Source: QHYU01 sp041493955
Lineage (GTDB): Bacteria; Acidobacteriota; Terriglobia; Acidiferrales; UBA7541
Assembly (NCBI GenBank): GCA_041493955.1
Contig: JBGPZW010000094.1
Span: 1 to 12,983 of the forward strand
DNA: 12,983 nucleotides
Direction of reading: 5' to 3'
Shown: in pieces, positions 7,056 to 12,983 of the stretch
How the letters are laid out: every line of letters begins with the position of its first letter
Position numbering within the stretch: the first letter of the stretch is position 1
Made by a program: the position numbers and the translations under genes
Notes under the pieces: model-generated
What the model was told of the DNA's origin: nothing
The model's input: the letters and a program-made list of their open reading frames with translations, nothing else
Databases searched by the model: none

Positions 7056-9371
7056 TTGGCATGGGGTGCCAAGCCAAACATGAATGAGTTGACGCATCTG
7101 ATCCCGCGCGACCGCCGCACGAGCGGCCAGATCGACCTTGCTACCGGCCAGGCCCCGTTTGATATCTGGGACATGGCTCAGCGGGAACCTCACCTGCTCG
7201 ACTACGTGATGATTCTGCGCAAGCACCAGTGGCTGATCCTGTTCTTTCTGCTGACCACGGTGACCTTCGTGACCATCGCCACTCTGCGCATGCAGCCCGT
7301 CTATCAGGCTACCGCTCGCGTGCAGATCGATCGGGAAAACACCAGCATCCTGCCCTTCCAGGGGAACGATTCCTTCGACATGTACGTGGACCTAGAAAAC
7401 TACATTGAGACCCAGGCCAAAATCCTGCAGAGCGAGACCCTGGCGTTGCAAACCATCCGGAGCACCGGGATCGGCGACACTCCTGCGTTCGGCGGCCAGG
7501 CAGGGAAGATCTCCAAGACCCCAATGTCCGCTGGCGGGGCGGCCAACCAGGCGCGGCCGCCGTCCCTGGGCACCTTTCTGGGTGGTTTGAGCGTCAAGCG
7601 CGTGCCGAACAGCCGCCTGCTGGACGTGACCTTTGAGGCCAATGACCCGGGTGTTGCGGCCCGCGTGGTGAATGCCCACGTGGGAAACTTCATCGAGCAG
7701 AACTTCCGCAGCCGCTACGAGGCCGCCACCCAGGCGTCCAAGTGGCTGGCCGGCCAGCTCGACGAGCTGCGCATCAAGGTGGAGAAGTCGGAAGACGCCC
7801 GCATCGCTTACGAGCGGCAGCAGCAGATCTGGACCATTGACGAGAAACAGAACATCACCACGCAGAAGCTTTCCGACCTGAATAAAGAGTTGACCGAGGC
7901 GCAGAGCGATCGCATGCGCAAAGAAGCCGTCTTCCAGCTGGCGCAGGCCGGCAGCGTCGATTCGATTCCGCTGCTGCGGGACAACCCGGTTCTCCAGGAA
8001 GTGCAGAAGAGACAGGCCGAGCTGAGCGCGCAATACACCGACGCTCTGAACCAGTACGGCCCCAACTACCCCAAGGTGGTGCGGCTGCAGGCCCAGCTCA
8101 AGGAAATCGAGCTGTTGGTGACGCACGAGAAAACCAACATCGTCAATCGGATCGAGACTGAGTATCGCACCGCTCGCCAGCGTGAAAACCTCTTGCGGGA
8201 GGCCCTGGACAGACAGAAAGCTGAAACCAACGGCATGGCCGAGAAGCTGGTTCAGTACAACATCCTGAAGCACGACGCCGAGGCCAACAAGCAGCTTTAT
8301 GACGGCCTTTTGCAGAAGCTGAAGGAAGCGGGAATCTCCGCCGGGCTGCGCTCGAGCAACATCCGAGTAGTGGACCCGGCCATGATTCCGTCTTCGCCCT
8401 CACGCCCGCAGAAGACGCGGAACATCCTGCTGGGCTTTGTCATCGGCCTGGTCGGCGGAATGGGCCTGGCCCTGCTGCGCGAGTACCTGGACAACACGGT
8501 GAAGACCCCGGACGACATCGAGATGCTGGCGCGGCTGCCTTCGCTCGCCGTGGTGCCGGCGTTCGCGACCTCCAACGGTCGCACCCGCACCCAGAAGCGG
8601 CTGAAGAACTCCCCGCAGAACGGCTCGGAGGCTCGTGTGGAGCTGGTCTCGCATCACATGCCGCAATCACAGATGTCCGAGGCCTTTCGCGCGCTGCGCA
8701 CCTCGCTGCTGCTCTCCCAGGCCGAGCATCCCCCGCAGGTGATCCTGGTCACCAGCGCGCTGCCACGGGAAGGGAAGACCACCGCAGCGGTGAACTTGGC
8801 GGTGACCCTCGCGCAGCTCGGCGACCGCACGCTGCTGGTGGATGCAGACCTGCGCAAACCCGGCATTAGCCGGGCCCTGAGCATGAGTGACGGCAAGTAC
8901 GCCGGCTTGAGCTCCTATCTGGCGGGAGTTTCCTCCCTGGATCTGGTTACGGTGCCCCACCCAGTAATCACCAACCTGGCCGCCATACCTACCGGTCCCG
9001 TTCCTCCGAATCCAGCCGACCTGCTCTCCTCGCAGCGGCTGAGCGAAGCGGTTGCGGTGCTGCGGCGAGAGTACAAGTTTATCGTGATTGACTCGCCGCC
9101 CATCATGGCGGCCACCGACGCGGTGATCCTCTCGGTGCTGGCGGACGGCGTGCTCCTCGTGGTGCGCAGCGGTGAGACGCCCAAGGACGCGTTTAGCCGC
9201 GCGCGGGACCAACTCGCCGCGGTCAAGTGCCGCCTGCTGGGCGTGGTGCTCAACGCCGTGGATTCGAGTTCGCCCGGCTATTACTACTCCTATCGGTACT
9301 ACCCCTATTATTCCTACGGCGCTTACGGCCGGGAAAAGGGCGAAGGGTCTCAGCGGCAAGCGAAATCTTAG
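7056..9371 (+). CDS. Wzz chain-length regulator fused to a BY-kinase (Wzc-like tyrosine autokinase)
   Basis: The protein has 771 residues and the domain order of Wzc-type co-polymerases. Helix 1 (about 58-76) starts the Wzz domain. A long periplasmic coiled-coil region follows (about 220-430), then the Pro-rich 'PSSPSRPQKTR' before helix 2 (about 455-475). The cytoplasmic P-loop kinase has Walker A 'SALPREGKTT' (near 565-575), Walker A' 'LLVDADLRKP' and Walker B 'FIVIDSPP' (near 673-680). The tail holds ten tyrosines in 16 residues (about 742-757), the expected autophosphorylation cluster. It should control polymer length and export together with the Wza-like protein upstream. TTG 7056 is chosen because GGAGAAG sits 5 bases before it. 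ATG 7080, eight codons in, is a real alternative, and overlaps the stop of a short leader-like frame. Confidence 0.93.
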   Translation: MAWGAKPNMNELTHLIPRDRRTSGQIDLATGQAPFDIWDMAQREPHLLDYVMILRKHQWLILFFLLTTVTFVTIATLRMQPVYQATARVQIDRENTSILPFQGNDSFDMYVDLENYIETQAKILQSETLALQTIRSTGIGDTPAFGGQAGKISKTPMSAGGAANQARPPSLGTFLGGLSVKRVPNSRLLDVTFEANDPGVAARVVNAHVGNFIEQNFRSRYEAATQASKWLAGQLDELRIKVEKSEDARIAYERQQQIWTIDEKQNITTQKLSDLNKELTEAQSDRMRKEAVFQLAQAGSVDSIPLLRDNPVLQEVQKRQAELSAQYTDALNQYGPNYPKVVRLQAQLKEIELLVTHEKTNIVNRIETEYRTARQRENLLREALDRQKAETNGMAEKLVQYNILKHDAEANKQLYDGLLQKLKEAGISAGLRSSNIRVVDPAMIPSSPSRPQKTRNILLGFVIGLVGGMGLALLREYLDNTVKTPDDIEMLARLPSLAVVPAFATSNGRTRTQKRLKNSPQNGSEARVELVSHHMPQSQMSEAFRALRTSLLLSQAEHPPQVILVTSALPREGKTTAAVNLAVTLAQLGDRTLLVDADLRKPGISRALSMSDGKYAGLSSYLAGVSSLDLVTVPHPVITNLAAIPTGPVPPNPADLLSSQRLSEAVAVLRREYKFIVIDSPPIMAATDAVILSVLADGVLLVVRSGETPKDAFSRARDQLAAVKCRLLGVVLNAVDSSSPGYYYSYRYYPYYSYGAYGREKGEGSQRQAKS

Positions 9372-9397
9372 CTACAGCGAACAACAACATCCTCACC

Positions 9398-9405
9398 AGG
9401 AGGGG
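9398..9405 (+). promoter_or_regulatory. Strong ribosome-binding site deciding the TTG start of the epimerase
   Basis: AGGAGGGG is the best Shine-Dalgarno match in the window and ends two bases before TTG 9408. The encoded MRFLITGGAGFIG begins exactly as SDR epimerases do, so the TTG start is well supported. Confidence 0.8.
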
Positions 9406-9407
9406 AA

Positions 9408-10415
9408 TTGCGTTTTCTAATCACGGGCGGTGCGGGTTTTATCGGCTCTCATCTGGCGGAACTCCTGCTCAACCGCGGCGACGAGGTGCTGCTGATGGAC
9501 GATCTCTCCACCGGCAGCATGGAGAATATCCGGCACTTGAAGGCCTTCGACCGGATGCACTATTTCCTGGATTCGATCGAGAACCGTCACTTACTGGCCG
9601 AGCTGGTGGACGAGGCCGAGGTCATCATCCATCTGGCGGCGGCGGTGGGCGTGCGGCTGATTGTGGAGAGTCCGGTGCGCACCATCGAGACCAACGTCAA
9701 CGGCACCCAGCTCGTGCTCGAAGCGGCCTGCAAGAAACGCAAGCTGGTCTTTACCGCGTCCACCTCCGAGGTGTACGGAAAGAACACCAACGTGCCCTTC
9801 CGGGAGGATGCCGACCTAGTGCTCGGCCCCACGACCAAGAGCCGCTGGAGTTATGCCGCCTCGAAGGCGCTGGATGAGTTTTTGGCGCTCTCCTACTGGA
9901 AGGAAAAGAAGCAGCCGGTGATCGTGGCCCGGCTATTTAATACTGTGGGCCCGCGGCAAACCGGCCGTTACGGCATGGTGATGCCGAACTTCGTCGGCCA
10001 GGCGCTGGAAGGCGCGCCGATCACCGTCTATGGCACTGGGCGGCAGTCGCGCTGCTTCTGCGACGTGCGCGACGCGGTGGAGGCCATCTCGCGGCTGGTT
10101 GCCACGGGTCGTGCGGTGGGCCAGGTGGTCAACATCGGGAGCGACCAGGAGATCTCCATTGAAGGCCTGGCGCAAGTGGTCAAGGAGCGGACCGGAAGCT
10201 CTTCACCGATCACCTATACCCCCTATGATCAGGCCTACGAGCCGGGCTTCGAGGATATGCAGCGGCGGGTACCGGCGCTTGAGAAGCTGGAAGATCTAAC
10301 CGGCTTCCGGCCAAGGACTCAGCTGCCGGAGATCGTGGATCGGGTGGCGGCGTACCTGGCGTCGAAAAGAGAACTGGTGACCGCGCCGCGCCGGGCAGCC
10401 AGCGGCGGAAACTGA
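9408..10415 (+). CDS. NAD(P)-dependent sugar-nucleotide epimerase/dehydratase (extended SDR)
   Basis: The protein has 335 residues, the normal length of extended short-chain dehydrogenases acting on nucleotide sugars. The NAD-binding motif 'GGAGFIG' is at residues 7-13, 'DDLSTGSMENI' follows the second beta strand, the catalytic Ser/Thr lies in 'STSEVYG' (about 119-125), and the YxxxK pair is Y149/K153 in 'YAASK'. 'RLFNTVGPRQTGRYGMVMP' and 'VYGTGRQSRCFCDVRDAVEA' are substrate-side motifs shared by the UDP-xylose synthase, UDP-glucose 4-epimerase and GDP-mannose dehydratase branches. It makes a nucleotide-sugar precursor in the cytoplasm. The exact reaction cannot be fixed; the TSEVYG motif leans toward the UDP-glucuronate decarboxylase/epimerase branch. 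It follows the kinase gene after 36 bp and is probably in the same operon. Confidence 0.88.
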   Translation: MRFLITGGAGFIGSHLAELLLNRGDEVLLMDDLSTGSMENIRHLKAFDRMHYFLDSIENRHLLAELVDEAEVIIHLAAAVGVRLIVESPVRTIETNVNGTQLVLEAACKKRKLVFTASTSEVYGKNTNVPFREDADLVLGPTTKSRWSYAASKALDEFLALSYWKEKKQPVIVARLFNTVGPRQTGRYGMVMPNFVGQALEGAPITVYGTGRQSRCFCDVRDAVEAISRLVATGRAVGQVVNIGSDQEISIEGLAQVVKERTGSSSPITYTPYDQAYEPGFEDMQRRVPALEKLEDLTGFRPRTQLPEIVDRVAAYLASKRELVTAPRRAASGGN

Positions 10416-10722
10416 GCCGCCGGGAGCCGCGCATGTGGTCGGCTGGAAGTCGCCCTCAAGTAGCGAGGGCCGATGTCGTTCTTGTCGCTGCCGGCTGCCC
10501 GAACACCCGGGCCATCCGGCACGGAAGCCCTGCGGGTTTCCTTCGGGTCCTTGCCACAGGCTACCTCTCCAGCTCAGCTCGCATTTCACATTGGGTAGGC
10601 CAAATTGCTGCAAGCGCGATTCGCGCTCGTCTTCGAGTGAGTAGGAGGTCCTTGACTTTGGGCCATTGCACCGGAGCGGCCGCTTGGACCTGTGGAACGG
10701 CACGCGGGAGGTTAGGCTAAAG
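10416..10722 (+). other. Hairpin-rich intergenic spacer without a credible gene
   Basis: This 307-bp gap is unusual in an otherwise compact plus-strand run. Short frames cross it on both strands, but none has recognisable motifs or a convincing start. Several stems are visible: GCCCTC/GAGGGC (10452-10457 with 10465-10470, 7-base loop); a two-part stem GCCGG/CCGGC (10490-10494 with 10516-10520) enclosing GCCCG/CGGGC (10497-10501 with 10508-10512); GGAAGCCC/GGGTTTCC (10523-10530 with 10534-10541, one G-U pair); a bulged GGCTACC/GGTAGGCC (10559-10565 with 10594-10601); and AGCGCG/CGCGCT (10613-10618 with 10622-10627). None is followed by a T-tract, so a simple terminator is not evident. No good promoter is visible: TTGACT at 10652-10657 has no matching -10. 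Confidence 0.5.
10523..10541 (+). repeat. Inverted repeat, 8-bp stem with 3-base loop
   Basis: GGAAGCCC and GGGTTTCC pair over 8 positions (one G-U) around the loop TGC. It is the strongest single hairpin in the spacer and lies two bases after another two-part stem. It has no following T-run, so it may be an RNA structure or part of an intergenic repeat rather than an intrinsic terminator. Confidence 0.45.
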
Positions 10723-11742
10723 ATGGCGAAGACAGTGCGCGTGGCGCTGGTAGGTTACGGCTATTGGGGACCGAACTATGCGCGCATTTTCAATGAGCTA
10801 CCGGAATCGCAGGTTGCGGCCATTTGCGAAGTGGACCACGAGCGGCGGCAGCGTGCGCAGATGCGCCATCCGCAGGTCGAGAGCTCGAGTGATGTGAAAG
10901 AAGTCTTGCGGCGCAATGATGTGGACGGCGTCGTGATTTCCACCCCGGCCACGACCCATTTCGATCTGGCGCAAGAGGCGCTGCGGAGCGGCCGCCACGT
11001 ACTGGTAGAAAAACCCCTGGCGCTCACGATCGAGCATTGCGAGCGTCTGTGCGAACTGGCCGAACGCACTGGGCGCGTGCTCATGGTGGCGCACACGTTT
11101 CTGTACAATGCCGGGATTCGCAAGATGAAGGAGTGCATGCAATCGGCGGACTTCGGCCGGGCCTATTACCTCCACGCTACTCGGACGAACCTGGGTCCCA
11201 TTCGCAAAGACGTCAACGCGGTGTGGGATCTGGCGCCGCACGACATCTCCATTTTCAATTATCTTCTGGACCAGCAACCCCAATGGGCCAGTGCCATTGG
11301 TACGCCGGTCCTCGGAAGCTCGCGCGAGGATGTCGGTTTTGTTACCCTGGGGTATGCGAACGGCGTTATCGGCAACATCCACGTGAGCTGGGCGGACCCG
11401 AACAAAGTGCGCGCAGTGGTGGCCGTGGGCAGTGGAAGACGAGTCGTGTTCGACGACCTCAACGATGCCGAGCGGATTCGCGTTTATGAAAAGGGTGTTT
11501 CGGTGGGCGAGATGGACGCAGATTCCTTCGGCGAGTTCAAGCTCCTGGTGCGAGACGGTGACATCATAAGTCCCAAGATTATCCACAGCGAGCCGCTGAA
11601 AAACCAATGCGCGGAGTTCATCACCTCGATCACGCATTCCACTCAGCCGCTTTCCGATGCCAGGTTTGGGGCGGCCGTAGTGCGAACGCTGCTGGCGATC
11701 GAAGCGTCCATGGGCGCACGCGGAGCAGCCAAGGAGATTTGA
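10723..11742 (+). CDS. Gfo/Idh/MocA family NAD(P)-dependent oxidoreductase (sugar-nucleotide 3-dehydrogenase candidate)
   Basis: The protein has 339 residues, usual for the family. The N-terminal Rossmann domain has 'GYGYWG' (residues 11-16), 'STPATTHFDLAQEAL' and the family signature 'VEKPLAL' with E96-K97-P98. The C-terminal alpha/beta domain carries 'DLAPHDISIFNYLL' with H173, the usual catalytic or substrate-contacting histidine. Relatives such as WlbA/WbpB oxidise C3 of UDP-N-acetylglucosaminuronate, and others act on dTDP- or UDP-ketosugars. The beta-helix acyltransferase next door, overlapping by one base, supports a role in making an acylamino sugar, but the partner aminotransferase is not in the window. 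ATG 10723 is chosen: GGGAGG lies 11 bases before it and residues 5-16 start the Rossmann fold as expected. The in-frame TTG at 10666 adds 19 residues with no family similarity. Confidence 0.88.
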   Translation: MAKTVRVALVGYGYWGPNYARIFNELPESQVAAICEVDHERRQRAQMRHPQVESSSDVKEVLRRNDVDGVVISTPATTHFDLAQEALRSGRHVLVEKPLALTIEHCERLCELAERTGRVLMVAHTFLYNAGIRKMKECMQSADFGRAYYLHATRTNLGPIRKDVNAVWDLAPHDISIFNYLLDQQPQWASAIGTPVLGSSREDVGFVTLGYANGVIGNIHVSWADPNKVRAVVAVGSGRRVVFDDLNDAERIRVYEKGVSVGEMDADSFGEFKLLVRDGDIISPKIIHSEPLKNQCAEFITSITHSTQPLSDARFGAAVVRTLLAIEASMGARGAAKEI

Positions 11743-12440
11743 TGACGCAACCCAGCGTACCTCTGGAGCTCGGAACGGACTGCGTGATCGATACGGGCGC
11801 CCTCGTTGGCTGTTTGCCCGGGAGGCACATCCTGCTGAAGCCTGTACGGATGGGTCCGGGAGCGCACATCCGGTTTGGAACGGTGATCTATGCCTCGGTG
11901 GAGATCGGTTCGGGATTTGAAACAGGCCACAACGTGGTCATCCGCGAGGAGAATAAGATCGGCGACAACTGCTCGGTGTGGAACAACTCCACGATTGACT
12001 ACGGCTGTATGGTAGGCAATGGCGTCAAGATACACTGCAACGTTTACGTGGCGCAGTACACCGTGCTTGAGGATGACGTCTTTCTGGCGCCCGGCGTGAT
12101 GATTGCCAACGACCCACATCCGCTCTGTACCAAGTGCATGCAGGGCCCAACGATTCGTGCCGGCGCGCGTGTGGGGGTTAACGCCACGATCCTTCCGCAC
12201 GTCATCATCGGGAAAAATGCGCTCGTGGCCGCTGGGAGCGTGGTGACCTCGGACGTTCCCCCGCACACGCTCGTGGTCGGCAGCCCCGCGCGGGTGATCC
12301 GCGATGTGGACGAGCTGGAGTGCCCGTTCGACATTGTAAAGCCCTACGTCAACGGCATCGATGTGCGGCATCGCCCGGAGTGGGAAACAGTTCCGTCGCT
12401 CCCGCGACCTGTCCGACGGCCACCTCGCATCGAGAAGTAG
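11742..12440 (+). CDS. Left-handed beta-helix acyltransferase (WbpD/WlbB-like sugar N-acyltransferase)
   Basis: The protein has 232 residues. Hexapeptide-type repeats with Ile/Val/Leu every sixth position run from about residue 10 to 195. Examples are 'VEIGSGFETGHNVVIREENKIGDNCSVWN' in two stretches, and 'ARVGVNATILPHVIIGKNALVAAGSVV'. The usual closing motif 'VVGSPARVIRDVDEL' follows. The loop 'NDPHPLCTKC' (about 123-132) occupies the place of the active-site loop in WbpD-type acetyltransferases, and its two cysteines are seen in some related proteins. The enzyme would use acetyl- or acyl-CoA to acylate an amino sugar on a nucleotide carrier. ATG 11742 shares one base with the TGA of the oxidoreductase, and AAGGAG at 11731-11736 is a good ribosome site. 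The frame is open further upstream, but that part only shadows the oxidoreductase gene. The acyl donor and sugar are unknown. Confidence 0.88.
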   Translation: MTQPSVPLELGTDCVIDTGALVGCLPGRHILLKPVRMGPGAHIRFGTVIYASVEIGSGFETGHNVVIREENKIGDNCSVWNNSTIDYGCMVGNGVKIHCNVYVAQYTVLEDDVFLAPGVMIANDPHPLCTKCMQGPTIRAGARVGVNATILPHVIIGKNALVAAGSVVTSDVPPHTLVVGSPARVIRDVDELECPFDIVKPYVNGIDVRHRPEWETVPSLPRPVRRPPRIEK

Positions 12441-12458
12441 CCGAGAAACAAAGGCGCG

Positions 12459-12983
12459 ATGAAGATTCTGACCGCTGCGTTTGCGTACAACGAGGGCGAG
12501 AAAATCCGCCGCACCCTGGCGCGCCATCCGCCGGAGCGGCCTTATGACCTGCTGGTGATGGACGACGGCTCGACGGATGGCTCGCTTGACAACTTGCCCG
12601 CCAATAATTTGCTTGTGCTGCGCAACCCTTCGAACCAAGGCATCGGGTCGGCGATGAAACGTGTTTTCGATTACGCACTTGCGCAGAACTACGACGTATT
12701 GGTTGTCCAAGCAGGAAACGACAAGGACGACCCGCAGGAAATTCCACGCCTGTTGGAACCAATCCTGGCTGGCGAAGCGGACTTCGTGCAGGGATCACGC
12801 TTCCTGCCGGGGGGAGGTTTCGGGAACACGCCAGTGTATCGCGTCCTGGCCACGCGCTATGTGCATCCGCTGCTGTTTTCGGTGAGCGTGGGCAAGCGCG
12901 TGACCGAAACGACCAACGGATTTCGAGCGTTTCGAACCGCAATCCTGCGCGACGCCAATATCTGCTGGCGGCAGCAGTGGCTC
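12459..12983 (+). CDS. GT2 family glycosyltransferase (3' partial)
   Basis: ATG 12459 opens a frame that runs without a stop to the window edge, giving 175 residues. Fitting features are 'AAFAYNEGEKI' (6-16), 'DDGSTDGS' (35-42), 'NQGIGSAMKRVF' (59-70), 'QAGNDKDDP' (84-92) at the metal/nucleotide-binding position, 'VQGSRFLPGG' (110-119) and 'TNGFRAFR' near the end. This is a GT-A fold enzyme that uses a nucleotide sugar; dolichol-phosphate-mannose-synthase-like relatives transfer to a polyprenyl phosphate. Whether a membrane tail follows cannot be seen. AAAGG lies 4 bases before the start, and only 18 bp separate it from the acyltransferase, so it belongs to that transcription unit. Confidence 0.88.
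   Translation, partial: MKILTAAFAYNEGEKIRRTLARHPPERPYDLLVMDDGSTDGSLDNLPANNLLVLRNPSNQGIGSAMKRVFDYALAQNYDVLVVQAGNDKDDPQEIPRLLEPILAGEADFVQGSRFLPGGGFGNTPVYRVLATRYVHPLLFSVSVGKRVTETTNGFRAFRTAILRDANICWRQQWL

Noticed and set aside
7392..8273. A 293-residue antisense open frame inside the Wzz/kinase gene
   Set aside because: It lies wholly within a well-supported gene in GC-rich DNA, and its repeated Leu/Gly/Gln composition is that of a shadow frame.
10433..10720. Short plus-strand frame in the spacer before the oxidoreductase
   Set aside because: No ribosome site, no recognisable motif, and it covers several inverted repeats; it is more likely non-coding.
11643..12710. A 355-residue antisense open frame across the acyltransferase and GT2 genes
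   Set aside because: It is rich in Arg, His and Gln with no family motifs. It mirrors codon bias of the plus-strand genes, which have clear motifs in their own frames.
1..12983. Search for CRISPR arrays, tRNA genes, insertion sequence ends and defence systems
   Set aside because: No regularly spaced repeats, transposase-like frames, tRNA-like cloverleafs or nuclease motifs were seen. The content is explained by polysaccharide synthesis and export genes.

Overview
The window is part of a chromosomal extracellular-polysaccharide (EPS/capsule-type) biosynthesis and export locus from a GC-rich Gram-negative bacterium. An Acidobacteriota-like host is my inference. It rests on the gene style: a CBM-tailed protein translationally coupled to an O-antigen-ligase-type gene, a Wza-like exporter without a lipobox, and a Wzz fused to a BY-kinase with a long tyrosine tail. 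No marker gene in the window proves it. I see no tRNA, rRNA, CRISPR array, insertion sequence or transposase.

Layout. (1) Plus strand, 1-1778: the 3' end of a gene ending in a carbohydrate-binding (CBM_4_9-like) domain, overlapping by ATGA an O-antigen ligase/Wzy-type polytopic membrane protein. (2) Minus strand, 1828-5567: three genes read from right to left, a GT39-like polytopic glycosyltransferase, then a GT2 polyprenyl-phosphate-type glycosyltransferase with a four-helix membrane tail, then a SAM methyltransferase. The last two overlap by TTGA. (3) An intergenic region of about 390 bp separates divergent genes and holds a perfect TATAAT box. (4) Plus strand, 5959-10415: Wza-like export protein, Wzz/BY-kinase co-polymerase, and an SDR sugar-nucleotide epimerase/dehydratase, closely spaced. 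(5) A hairpin-rich spacer of about 307 bp. (6) Plus strand, 10723 to the end: a Gfo/Idh/MocA dehydrogenase, a left-handed beta-helix acyltransferase and a GT2 glycosyltransferase cut by the window edge, again tightly packed.

How they may work together: the epimerase, dehydrogenase and acyltransferase make modified nucleotide sugars. The GT2 and GT39 enzymes move sugars onto lipid carriers and glycans. The Wzy-like protein polymerises or ligates units. The Wzz/BY-kinase sets chain length and switches export by tyrosine phosphorylation, and the Wza-like protein carries polymer through the outer membrane. Not in the window: a Wzx flippase, an initiating phosphoglycosyltransferase, and the aminotransferase expected between the dehydrogenase and the acyltransferase.

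I found no clear undescribed system. The points most worth a second look are a Tat-like signal on the Wza protein, the hairpin-rich spacer at 10416-10722, an intercistronic hairpin next to the ribosome site of the minus-strand GT2, and the inverted, lower-GC three-gene block inside an otherwise plus-strand locus.
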